Shown here piece after piece: positions 46,605 to 57,370 of a DNA stretch of 64,000 nucleotides. This DNA comes from Guillardia theta CCMP2712. Lineage: Eukaryota > Cryptophyceae > Pyrenomonadales > Geminigeraceae. The notes below the pieces were generated by a model, which worked only from the letters and a program-made list of their open reading frames with translations, ran no database searches and was not told the DNA's origin. Position 1 is the first letter of the stretch; the number at the start of each line of letters is the position of its first letter. The stretch spans positions 80,276 to 144,275 of the forward strand of contig NW_005434559.1 of the NCBI RefSeq assembly GCF_000315625.1. Reading direction: 5' to 3'. A program made the translations under genes and the position numbers.

Positions 46605-47100
46605 CTCTATTTCCGTCAACTTTTTCCCGACTCGGCCGCTAGTCTGACCGTTCGACGGTCCGTCTGACCGGCGTCGGACCGGAGGCGGCAGCCCGGCCCC
46701 CGGCTCACTGGCCGGGCCTGAGTCAGCCGCCCGCCGGCGGCCGGCCCGGCCCGCGGCACTCGGCGGCCGGCCCTGTTGACTCGAAAGCAACGCGGGGGTC
46801 ACCGTGGCACGGCGGCACCCGCCGCCGGGCCCCCGGGCCCGGGTGCGACTCCGGAGTCCGCGACTTGAAGTTGAACTCAGCCACCGTCACGGGGGCCTCA
46901 GCGCAGGGGCGGAGTCCCACAGTGGCCAGCGGATTCGACGGACGGTCACGGGCCCGGGGCGCCGCGGGGCGGCCGGCCGCGCACTGGGGCAACTGAACTG
47001 CCACTATGCCGCGGCCGCGCCCCGCCGGTCCATATAGTATCACGGCGGGCGGGCCGGGCCGCTCGACGCCGAGGCGGGCCGGGAGCCGTTTGATCCCACA
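46605..47100. other. GC-rich palindromic island
   Basis: Nested GGCCGG, CCCGGGCCCCCGGGCC and GCGGCCGCG palindromes, an exact TGAGTCA at 46719-46725, and GCCGGTCCATATAGTATCAC near the right edge. From 47100 to 47430 there is purine-rich GGAGAG DNA without a gene. Confidence 0.55.
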
Positions 47101-47435
47101 AAGCTGCCGGCATGGGAGGGGAGGGGAGAGGGAGAGGTGGTGGAGAGGAGAGGGAGAGCTGCTGAGGGGAAGGAGAGCTGCTGAAAGGGGAGCAAGGGAG
47201 CTATTAGCAGTCATCCAAGAGATCTAGAGGGGAGGGGAGGGAGCAAGAAGCCATGGCGACCAGCCGTGTGAGGTTGCATGGGATTGTCGAGGTTTCAACA
47301 CTGACTTGCTAACAGTGATCCCCTCTGGACCTGACACCAAGACGACGAACTTCTGATGAAGGATCTAGCGCGCGCAAGCGCTTCTTCCTAACAGGGGATA
47401 CATCAGAAACAATACACGTTCTCCCCATCACCTCG

Positions 47436-49500
47436 ATGCCTTGGAGGACGCATCGGAAGAGTGACACTCTGCAATGCTGCAACAGTGCCGTCCTGGTCTT
47501 TCTCGCTCTCTCTCCTCTCCTCATCAGTGCAGCTGGAGATCCGCGCAAAGGAGCTACCTCCAGTGCGACGTCCAAGAAGCGCTTCATGGCTGGAAGCCGG
47601 GCATGCCAAGGGCAACTCCCTGGTCTGTCTTCAGGGATCAAGTCACTGAGCCGAGTGGAGTGCGAGATCCTAGAAGCTCTGTGGAGGATGAACCACCCCG
47701 ACGACTGCTCCAGGTACTCGCAACTCAATCCCTGGGAGGGGCTCTGAACTACCTGCCACCAGCGCTAGGGTCCTCGTCCTGGACTTCGACGGTTTTCAAG
47801 GTGACGGGTTCGCCAGCATCGTTCACCGCACCGCGTCCTCCATCGCCGAAGCCTTCTACGAGAACCGGACGGTCGTGCTGGGCCCTACCGCCCTGGCGTA
47901 CAAACCTGGTCCATGGAACTGTGCTGGGCATGACCTGTTCTGGTTCAGATGACTTGCAGAGGAGGAGGAGAGTGACGAGTTTTGACAGCTACTTCCTCCC
48001 CTTCACTGCGTGTGGCCTCGAGGACACAACGGCGCAGGAGAGGGTAAGGCAACTTTCAGCTACACTGCCGCGTGATCCTCCTCCTTCTCGTCCTTGCAGG
48101 CGCTCCTGTACCAGGATGGCTTCGACGACGCCAGCCGACTGAAGCTTGCGGACGAGGTCCTTGGCCGACCTTCCTACCTTATGCTGCTGACGAAGAGCAG
48201 ATGCGGGGAAACGTAGCTGCCCTCGTCTGTCCAGTCGAGTTCAGAGACGAACTCAGGAGGGCCTTGGGCGATGACTCTCCTGATTCCCTCGTGCATCAAA
48301 CGTGGACTTCTCTTGTGTACAACTTCGTGTTCAGGCCGAGAAAGGAGGCAGGGAAGGCGGTGTGAAGTTTGTCCTCCTTAACCTGCCCCAGGTTCTCGAG
48401 TTTCTGTGGAAGGAAGCTGTGTGGATGGGATGGACGGGTAGCGTGAAAGACGATCTGAAGATGGTCGGAGTGCATGTCCGGAGAGGAGACACGCAGGCAA
48501 ACCTTGTCGTACATGAATCGTGTCTGCAAGTGTTGTTAATATTTCGTATCTTATCACATCGAACTTGCCATGCAACTGTCTCGTTCGACGATTGAACTTG
48601 TTGTGATGTCTTTTCACTCTGGTCTCAACACAAACTTCGATGTGTTCATCGTTCTTCTCTTCTACCACACGATGAGTTCCCTCTGACTTGCACGAGCAGC
48701 ATGCAACATGGAAGAAGCAGACTTACGAGCTCTCTGCTTACCTCGATGCTGGTCTCGAGCAGGCAGCGCTCGCGGGATCGCGCCACCTGTACATCGCGAC
48801 TGACTCTCCGAGGGTTGCGAGCGAGCTTCAAGACGTGCCCTCCGACAGCAGAGACGTGTTCAGCCTCGTTCGCCTCATCGTTCCCAAGAGACAAAGACTT
48901 CCGGAACGGTGGATACGAGACCAGGTATGGTCTGAAGTCTGAAGCTCCTCCTGCCATCTGCTCTTCGCCCATGACTCGTCTCGTGACTTGGAGCTGTAGG
49001 CCGACTCAGTCGCGAGCTTCGCACAAGCGCGAGGGGGGAAGGAAGCGCAAACTCTTGCGATTGTGAGACGGGAGGAGGGGAGACGAGGCTCTGACCTGCT
49101 CGCGTCCTCCAGGAGTCTTTGTCGGACATCTTCTTCCTCTCCGAGTGCGACGGCCTGGTTGGAACTGGCTCCTCCCACTTCGTTGCTGTTGCCAACGCTC
49201 TGAGGCCGATCAAGGGCAAGACCCTTCCGCCCTGTGACTCTGCTTGCTACGTCACCATCGCAAACTGACGTCATTCCCCCCGCAGTCTATCTGGACGCCA
49301 ACAACCTCCAACGAGGCCTCAACAGCGTCGGCCTCTTCCACATCGCCAACCTCCCGCAGCAGCAGGAGGAACTCAAGGCTCTTCGCTGGCAACTTGTACG
49401 CCAGCGATTCGTCGCCAACAGCCTCGCACCTCTAGAGTCAGGTCCAAGCCTCCGCTGCCCAACTGGATGGTCCCTTACAGCTGCTGCTGGGCAGGCGCTG
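47436..49500 (+). CDS. GT23/FUT8-like fucosyltransferase, secretory (split gene)
   Basis: Begins with a signal or membrane anchor (SAVLVFLALSPLLISA) after MPWRTHRKSD. Joined exons give HPDDCSR, then VLVLDFDGFQGDGFASIVHR with NRTVVL and KPGPWNCAGHDLFW, then SFDSYFLPFTACGLED. A later exon has MVGVHVRRGDTQ, the basic motif that binds GDP-fucose in FUT8/NodZ enzymes. Then come HATWKKQTYELSAYLDAGLE with LYIATDSPRVASE, and SLSDIFFLSECDGLVGTGSS, the last donor-site block. The order matches alpha-1,6-fucosyltransferases; role inferred: fucose transfer to N-glycans in the Golgi. Near 48160-48200 a change of frame is needed between LADEVLGRPSYL and YAADEEQMRGNVAALV, so a sequence error, tiny intron or lesion exists there. 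The 3' end is unclear: TGA at 49266 or a further exon (YLDANNLQRGLNSVGLFHIA) to about 49500. Confidence 0.7.
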
Positions 49501-51988
49501 AGTTCTACTTCGACGTCCAGCTGGGAATGCCTCGGGTCCCCGTCAGGCTGTTCGACAAGGAGGTGCTCAAGTGGAACGTGACCGCTCCTCTGCTGGACGT
49601 GTGCCCAACCCAGCACCTCCCCAGCAGGACCTGGGGTGCAGCTGAAGTTGTCAATCTTGGCGCAAAGCTGCACGGCCTGATGAAGTTCAGGGCTGCCTTG
49701 TCATGCTTCTTGACAGCCGCGCAGCTGGGAAACAACCCCGAACACAAGGAGGTGGGGAATCAATCAAACTCAACCTGCATGGAGTCGCCTATGATGATGA
49801 TGATGGTGATGATAGTGATGATGATGATGACGACGATGGAGATGGAGATGGAGATGGAGATGGAGATGGAGATGGGGATGGAGATTGAGGTGGAGATGGA
49901 GATGACGAGGACGATGATGATAATGATGAGAACGAGGGCGAGGACGAGGACGAGGACGAGGGCGAGGGGGGAGGACGAGGACGAGGAAGTGGGCGAGGAC
50001 GAGGAAGAGGACGAAGAGTGAGATGGAGACGATGATGATTTGCAAGCAGATTGCTCGACAGAATGCTGAAGTCTTGCGTCGGGACGTAGCTGGTTTTCTG
50101 TCTCGCACGACACTATCTCCAAGGGAGAACAGGAGCGGAGCTGGACGACCAGCCAGGGAAGAAGCCGAGAGGGAGGCTGTGAGATCAGAGAAGCGATCAT
50201 GGAGTGAAGATGCTCCCCTGACTACAGCAGGTAGCCTGTAGCCTCTCCTACGTGGCTGTGTTCATGCCTGACACTGACACGACTGTGTTGGACATTTCGA
50301 CATTTGCCCATGTCAGAACGATATCAGGCCATCATCGGAAAGCACTTTACTCCCGTGAACTGCTCGCTCGCCAGCCGGGACCCTGTCGAGCTCGCCAACT
50401 TTGCGGCAGACGTCTTGTATCCTTCGGGGAGGTTGTCCGAGGCTCTCTTCTGCTTGGACGCTGCTGCCCTCTTGCTCAAGAGTCTTCAGCCCGCCGCCGC
50501 TCCGTCCCTGGCAGCCATCAGCAAGAACCTGGACACCATGGTTCAAGTGAGACAGTCCAGCTGAAGACTAGCAAAGCTCCAGAACGCTGACGGCTTATCC
50601 AGGTGCTGCGGCCGGGCGAGCGGAACCGAGTCTATCACAACGTGGGGAAGAAGGGAGCAACCTTTCCGGACCACATGAGCAGAGAGCATGTAGCTGGGAC
50701 TGAGGTGGAGGCTGATGTCGCCTGTCCTGTGCTGATCGTACTGGTCAGGATCAAACGATTCAGGTGTGGGATGGAGCTTTGAGCAGCCATCAGGTTGTGC
50801 GTTGCCTCCGTCTTGTTGACAAGATGGATATGATGATGATGAGGAGGATGAGGATGAGGATGATGATGAGGAGGAGGAGAAGGATGATGATGATGATGAT
50901 GATGATGAGGATGAGGATGAGGATGATGATGATGGTGGTGGTGGAGGAGGAGGAGGAGGAGGAGGTGGTGGTGGTGGTGGTGGTGGTGGTGGAGGAGGAG
51001 GAGGAGGAGATGACGACGGCAGTGACGGTAATGATTCAGTGCGAGAAGATCATCGAGATGTTTGAGAGATCGGATCATTACGAGGTGTGTCACCCTCCCA
51101 CGTAACGCCATCGCATGCGCTAACGTCACGGCGCTCTAGGGGAACCTGATCAGCGAGGGAAAGATCATCGTAGACCACAAGGTCAAGAAAGCGAGCGAGT
51201 ACGAGGTCAGAGTCACTTGCCCTCTGTTGCTACCGCCTGAACTGCCAGTCAAGGTATCAGAAGGGGCCCGCAAGAGTTCGGAGTGGGCGGAGATAGAGCA
51301 GATGCTGCTGTCAGTCTTTGTCAACCACACCATCTTGTATCTCACAACCTCCCCCTGACCTCATCTGACATGACGGTCCAGGTACGAAGAGAAGAATCCT
51401 ATCCTCCGGCAACTCAAGAATCCCTTCGGCGATGAAGGGTTCCGCATGAAGAGGTAGCTGCATCCTTCCTCTCCTCCCTCCCGTTTTCCTCCTCCTCCTC
51501 CTCCCCGTCCTCCTCCCTCCGTCCTCCTCCCTCCGTCCTCCTCCCCGTCCTCCTCCCCGTCCTCTCCCCGTCCTCCTCCCCGTCCTCCTCCCCGTCCTCC
51601 TCCCCGTCCTCCTCCCCGTCCTCCTCCCCGTCCTCCTCTCTTCATCTCGTCACCTTGCCTTCTCCTCATCGCAGGTATTTGGATGACGGGACTGAGCACC
51701 ACGCGTACCATGCGGACTCAGGGCAGGAGGCTCCCTGTGCGCCTCGTCGGGTGGTGGCTTTTCTGGTCTACTTCAACGGGGTGGAAGGAGGAGAGACGGT
51801 CTTCCTGCAGCAGGGGAGGATCGTCAGCCCCAAGTGCGGGCGGGTCCTCATGTTCCCTACCTCTTTCTCTCACGTCTGTCCTTGGGCTGGATCAATCTCC
51901 ACGCTGAACGAAGGCTCAGGTACATGCTGGGAGACCGCCAACCAAGGGATGGAAGTACAACGCCATCAACTTTCTGACCATACAATGA
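49467..51988 (+). CDS. TPR-like and 2OG-Fe(II) dioxygenase (prolyl 4-hydroxylase-like), split gene
   Basis: The C-terminal exons are a clear 2-oxoglutarate/Fe(II) oxygenase: YLDDGTEHHAYHADSG (iron-binding HxD), VVAFLVYFNGVEGGETVFLQ and SPKCGRVLMFPTSFSH. After an intron at 51870-51919 they continue VHAGRPPTKGWKYNAINFL to the stop at 51986-51988, giving the distal His and the 2OG-binding Lys. Upstream exons read GAAEVVNLGAKLHGLMKFRA with ALSCFLTAAQLGNNPEH, and SGRLSEALFCLDAAALLLKS, which look like TPR helices, then RNRVYHNVGKKGATFPDHMS and IIVDHKVKKASEYEVRVTCP. The start is not settled: the Met at 49467 is the first in frame, but the gene might be fused to the fucosyltransferase just before it. 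Introns contain GAT/GAG microsatellites (49790-50030; 50825-51010). Likely hydroxylates proline on secretory or cytosolic proteins (inference). Confidence 0.72.
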
Positions 51989-52588
51989 ACCTGTGTGCTG
52001 ATATGAAAACTGTAGAGTATGCATGCCTTGTATAGCTTTTGTCTTATCTTATCTTATCTTGTCTTGTCTTGTCTTGTCTTGTCTTGTCTTGTTTCTTTGT
52101 CAATTTATTGCAAATAAGAATGAATTATAGAACAAGTGTAAGTTCAGTGACAGCATCGTTCACATTGACTTCAGTAATGCAATAGAAGTAGCAAGGGGAA
52201 ACATGGCAGAACTGAAAGCAGGAGGATGCAAGTGAATGCCCGAGACTTGGAGATTTTGTACAGTTGGTGTCGTGTAATCGTTTTCCACACAAGGAGAGCA
52301 ACTCTAGGAGATGTAGTCAGGGACAATTAGCTTGATATTAGGGATTTTGACGTCAAACGGAGGGCCCTGGAAACACAGTTCAGCATCGAGGCAACAAGAC
52401 AAATGACAGGATGGCATTGCTTTGAAACAGGAGAGCAGAAGAGACAGCAGAAGCGTGGCAGCACCAGCAGCACCAGCAGCACCAGCAACAACAGGAATGA
52501 AGAGATGACAAGATGATCAGGTAAGCAAGAAGTCGATCGACAAGTCTGATAAGGTAAGCAAGAAGTCGATCGACAGGTCGATGGCTGT
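51989..52588. repeat. intergenic DNA with CTTGT pentamer repeat
   Basis: (CTTAT/CTTGT)n covers about 52041-52090, just after the oxygenase stop. The rest, up to the ApaG gene end, shows no gene. A duplicated word AAGAAGTCGATCGACA occurs at about 52528 and 52560. Confidence 0.7.
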
Positions 52589-53800
52589 TCAGACCTTGGG
52601 CGCCTTGATAGTTCCGGGGACGAATCTGGAGGGAAAAGTCACTGGGAAGATAGTGAACCTCTGATTCACCTGAAGGACCCTGACACTTCTCCGAGGTCGC
52701 TGTCAACGCCTGTACAGCTGGATAGCATCCAAGTTAGGAGGAGCAGGAGCATGAGGTGAAGAGCAGGAGCAGGAGCAGAAGCAGAAGCAGAAGCAGAAGA
52801 AGGAGCAAAAAGTGCAGCAGCAGGAGGAGCAGGAGGAGCTAAGCACGAGCACGAGCACGAGCAGGGGAATCAGGAGAAGCAGAAAACCTGGCGTACTCGT
52901 ACTCTCCTTCTTGCTCTGGTTGGCCAGTAGATCGCTGGTGCCGTCCAAACTGTAGGAAAAGGTCAGATCAATCAACTCAAGCTGCCGGAAAGGAGGGCAG
53001 TTGAGCGATGCTGCATGTCCACGAGGATCGGAGCAGGAAGGGCACAGGAATACTGAGAGGAAGAGGAGGAGAAACCTTGAGGATAGGAAAGTCGCCGATC
53101 ACGCCCTCGCCATCCACTATGTTGGGAGATTCGCTGATGCTATCACTGAACACAAGATGCCTGAAGTGAGGAAGAAGGAGTCAGGTCAAGGCAGTTCAGG
53201 ACAGTCTGCAGTTTGACCTCGTTACGAGTTGGCATGTTCCTCCCCACTCAGCCGGAAGAGCAGCAACGGCCGACATCCTGAAGCAGTAGGTGAACCAGTA
53301 GTTGATTCTAGTCTTCTCGGGCACAAAGATCTGTCCACGTGCCCATCAGAAAGGTCGTACAGTACAGTCTATTATCCGTACCGAAGAACCCCGGATCCTG
53401 ATGCTCTGCGTCGTTGCTTCTCCACCAGTAGGAGGGCAACGGGGATAGAGGCTGAGGCCCAGCAATGGAGCTGCGGGGACGATTGGCTTGAACTCAAAGT
53501 TCTGAGCAGCCACACGAGCAGCAAAGTCTTCGAACCACTTCAGCACGCCTGAGGATGAGGAGAAAAACACAATCAGCACACGGAACAACTCTGGGCTCAG
53601 CTGAACCATCAGAAACATCCGTGTTCTTGCAGGCTCTCATCAATCTTGAATCATGTCCACGGAGCCAAATCTTTGCTGTCTTGTTGTTCACAACCTTTGC
53701 GAAGATATGCGTCACGGTCCCGAGAGTAGATGGAACAAATGAGAAAGAACGCACCAGCATCTTGGGGATCCGACTTTGTCCTGAGGTATCCGGCATTCTC
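52589..53800 (-). CDS. ApaG-domain protein (split gene)
   Basis: Exons on the minus strand join into an ApaG-like beta domain. FRHLVFSDSISESPNIVDGE followed by GVIGDFPILK (about 53160-53080) matches the family's DGEGVVGEQPVL core. GQPEQEGEYEYAR (about 52930-52880) matches the PGE.YEY strand. The last exon VNQRFTIFPVTFPSRFVPG ends in KAPKV at the stop (52589). ApaG domains occur in bacterial ApaG and eukaryotic FBXO3/POLDIP2-type proteins; they bind partners or pyrophosphates and are not proven enzymes. Further upstream, VLKWFEDFAARVAAQNFEFK (53550-53490) and RSFSFVPSTLGTVTHIFAKV (about 53760) probably belong to the same gene but show no domain I recognise. An intron holds GGAGCA/GAAGCA repeats (52735-52870). 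The start is unknown. Confidence 0.58.
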
Positions 53801-54184
53801 AGAGAACCTGGAGAGTCGTATTTACAAGATGGGACTTATTTGAAGACAAGCCAACAAGCTATCACGAAAGGTCTATCGGGAACAGTCTCCTCCCACCTAC
53901 ACCACTGGTCAAGGGTGATAATTGAAACACTTTTCAACTCACGAGAAGGACGCTGCTTGCTGTTCTGCAAGATTCAACCCCACTTCAAGCTGTAGAGAAG
54001 TGAGGAGATAGCACAGAGATGTTTCTCCAACAAGAACCTACCGACAACATGCGCAAGTTGATAACATGGTCATAAAAATTGTAGCCTCCAAACAAGCCAA
54101 AAAAGGTGGAATCGCTGCAACAAGAATCAGCACTCTCAGTGTATCACCCAACACCCAAAGGTCGTTTTCACTCACTCTCTTGCT

Positions 54185-54778
54185 ATGTCTATGGCTGCTC
54201 TTCTCGGATCTTGCCCGTTGTGGATCCGGTATCTGCAGCACAAACGTAAGGTCGACCCCCACCTATCCATCGAAGAGAACATCGCTTTCAGTGCTGAAGG
54301 AAGTGTGCCTCCACCCTCAAATTTCTCCATCTCTTCCTGCGCACAAAACTCATCGGCACTGGTGCATCACCTCGAAAGCAGGAAGAAAATCACCCGTTTC
54401 ACCCCGGGCATCAGCGTTGCATGCATCGGAGGGGCGTTCTTTTTCAGCCAATCTGTCGAAGCAAAGCATGCTCTTTCAAGAGAACAGCTGGCAAGATCCA
54501 GGAGAATCACCAGAGATTGCAACCCAACTATGGGCCGCGCGCCTCAAATAGGAAAGGTCTTCCTTGCTCCTGCCAGCAAGATCACAAACATGTCGGCGGC
54601 TCCCACTATCAATCAGCAGACCCAAAGAAGTCAGAATACTCCTTGCTCCAAGCTAGCCATGCCTCTCTGGAACATCAATCAGCGCTCTGATGATGAAAGA
54701 AGGGAGGAACCGAGGCACCTGTGTGTAGCAGCATTCCCCATACTCTCCAAAGGCAGCCGCTTGTCGGTGAAAGCGTAA
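54185..54778 (+). CDS. unassigned ORF
   Basis: 197-codon ORF starting MSMAALLGSCPLWIRYL. It has a hydrophobic patch FTPGISVACIGGAFFFSQ near the middle and a basic C-terminal half. Residue use is plausible but there is no family resemblance, and it overlaps the possible upstream part of the minus-strand ApaG gene. It may be chance. Confidence 0.22.
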   Translation: MSMAALLGSCPLWIRYLQHKRKVDPHLSIEENIAFSAEGSVPPPSNFSISSCAQNSSALVHHLESRKKITRFTPGISVACIGGAFFFSQSVEAKHALSREQLARSRRITRDCNPTMGRAPQIGKVFLAPASKITNMSAAPTINQQTQRSQNTPCSKLAMPLWNINQRSDDERREEPRHLCVAAFPILSKGSRLSVKA

Positions 54779-54890
54779 TCGCACAAACACGCGTTCATCC
54801 ATTGATTCTCCGATTCATCACTCTGTCGATAAAGGCAAGATCATCACCAACACATGAACATTTCAAGTGATATCATGTAGACGCGGTCTG

Positions 54891-55124
54891 TCATGCGCCT
54901 ACATATCGCCATGGCGGTGAAATCAAAGTTGTAGCTGAGTGGCGCAGCGGGGTAGGTTTCGAGAACATCTTGACCAGAGGTGCAAGAATGAAGAGCAGGG
55001 CACATGCGCACAAGCAGCTCACCATGATCCAGGAGCGCATGGACCTGCATGTCTGCATGCACTTCATCAACGTGTTCCCGTCGACATGCGCCAGGCTCAT
55101 CTCCATCGCCTGCATCGCCTGCAT
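54891..55124 (-). CDS. small ORF with one membrane segment, tentative
   Basis: 77 codons. After MQAMQAMEMSLAHVDGNT comes a convincing hydrophobic segment, SWIMVSCLCACALLFILAPL. It could be a tail-anchored or single-pass protein or one exon of a larger one. No family recognised. Confidence 0.25.
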   Translation of the reverse strand: MQAMQAMEMSLAHVDGNTLMKCMQTCRSMRSWIMVSCLCACALLFILAPLVKMFSKPTPLRHSATTLISPPWRYVGA

Positions 55125-55184
55125 GGTTTGTGGCTGGCAGCGGTCTGCCGGGGGAAGAGGGGATCACAAGCTAAGAATTGTGGC

Positions 55185-56700
55185 TGAACACAACCCGGTG
55201 GTGCCGCCGCGGTAGCACCACCGGGCACCGGGCCCGGGCCCGGGCCCGGCAACCACCTGAGGCGAGCTTGTCGAAAGTGTCCTGGTTTACACCGCCAGAT
55301 CCTTTTGGAGGGTCAGGGTGGGTTCTCTCGCCCCGGGGGTAGGGGATGAGGGTACTTCTCACCCCCTATGTGCACTCTGTTGCTGTGGCATATGATGGGG
55401 TAGGTAGGTCATACCACCCTTAGCACTACGTGAAATCCTTTGGTTTCGGTGCTCCCTGCAGGTCAGGCGATCCCTGCACGGCTTCCGTTTTAAAATTGAG
55501 GTGTTTTAGAGCTTCAGTAAAAACATTAGTAAGATTCATTAACAATAGAGAATAAGTTCACTCTACTATGAATCAGCACCGTCACTGTTGGTACCCAAGC
55601 TCAATACAAACTTATAATAATATTGTGGTGTAGTAAACATCCAGGCCGGCCGTGCTGGTTGAGGTCCCTACGGGGACAAACGCCGGGGGGCCTCAGTGAG
55701 TATGCGGACGACCACAAGATTTATAACATTGTTGGTGTTACAAACTCAGATACAAATCATAAAAATCGTCATTGGTCACTTTTGTATGGGAAATCAACAC
55801 CAAACTTGTACCGCAATCTCGAGATGTATGAAGTTGGCCTACGTACAAATTCCTACCCGCCAAACAGCAGGGGATCTGTCAGGTTTTGGAGGAACTGGAG
55901 GGTCGATCATGGCCACTTGGGGGGTGGGGGTGGTGTAAAGAGTGTGGCAGGGTAGGGGTTAGGGTTGTTGTTCTGAAAACAAGGTGGGTGGGTGGACACA
56001 AGGAAAGGACAGGGGTGATGCATTAGTTAGGCAAAATGGATATTAAGGTGGGTGGTACCAGGGACTGATGCTGGTGTATGGGGGGTCGATAGGGTAGGGT
56101 ACACCATGAGGATTGCTGACAATGTTCGTATTTATGGTGCAAACGTAGGGTGGTGAAGGGACCTGGTAGGTCGCAGATTGAATTAGAAGGGGTGGGGTAT
56201 AAAATTGACGGGTGCGGGAAGCAGTGTGGGGGTAGGGCTGTTACAAAGTCCTTCTATACCCACCACATATCTTCTGGATACCCTGTCTGTATGCTCTATC
56301 TTGTGACATGTGGGGTACAGAGGGGGGTGATGAAACAAGCTAGGGGGTAGGGGGTGATCGGTCAAGGCCAGGAGTTGCAATTTTGTAGCTTGCAGGGGTG
56401 GACCTGGTCGGACCCGAGCTGTAGAAGATAGACGGTGGTGCGTAGAGGGAGTTGGTACCGTGGGGTACTCACCTTTGGCAGAATCCAGGGGTCATTGATA
56501 GTTGCAGATGAGGGGTAGGTACATATTGAGAATGTGCAAGGGTAGGGTAGACTTTTTGTGCTGAGGAGGGTAGGGTAGTATCAATTGGGACATGGTGGGG
56601 TGCCTGGTGTTTGGATGTGAGAGTAGAGAAGGGGTAGAGGTATAAGAAAGATGCAATGGCAAGGAAAATGTTCATGAGAGGCGATGAGGCGATGGAGAGA
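55185..56700. other. small GC island followed by GGGGTAGGG-rich intergenic DNA
   Basis: 55195-55262 holds GTGGTGCCGCCGCGG and three copies of GGGCCC in series. From about 55300 to 56660 the plus strand carries many GGGGTAGGG, GGGTAGGGTA and GGTGGG words. Short frames here are broken and unconvincing. 56700-57370 shows no gene apart from the promoter region of the next gene. Confidence 0.5.
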
Positions 56701-57370
56701 AGAAGGAGGGAGAGAAGCTGCGGATCGATGATTGTGATGTTACAATTGTTCCATAAGGAAGCATGTTATCGCTAGGTAGTGTGACATATCAGACTTGAGG
56801 TAGGAGATCCTTGGGAAGAGGCAAATCGTTGGAGGTGCAAGAGGGGATTCATAAGATCGTGTGAACAAAATTTCTGTGTGAAGACTCGTGACTATCTGCT
56901 AAATCCATAGAGTGTTTGTTTGTGAGAAAAGGTAGACAAACTCTGTTGTTGTGCCCTGGTATGATAGGAATGTTTGCTGACTGTTGTCGGTGTCGACGAG
57001 CTGTAAAAATACACCCTGACGCTAGTGTGATGTCCGATTTCATGCAAGACAGGGGAATTTGTCGTTCATTTCGACTTCGAAATCTTCGTGCTAGATGTCT
57101 CAACTGATCTGCTCCTCGTCCCATGCTCTAAAGTCTTCTGCTTTTTGTTTCCGAAGCTGTAAAATTCCGATGGCCTCCCTTAAATCTCGATGTTACCCTC
57201 ACCTTCCCTTTGCTTGCAGACGGAGTGTGTTGTGGCAGTGTATGATGTTTGACTTGTCACATCACATGGCATTCACAGTTGTTTTGATCTTTGAAAGCGA
57301 GTTCTGAGAGATTGTCCAAGGATCCAAAGGATAGCATGTGACTCACGAAACCCTGCAGTTGCAGGAAACC

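Noticed and set aside
56060-56600. Interstitial telomere
   Set aside because: GGGTAGGGTA words are short and separated; there is no long run of a telomere unit.
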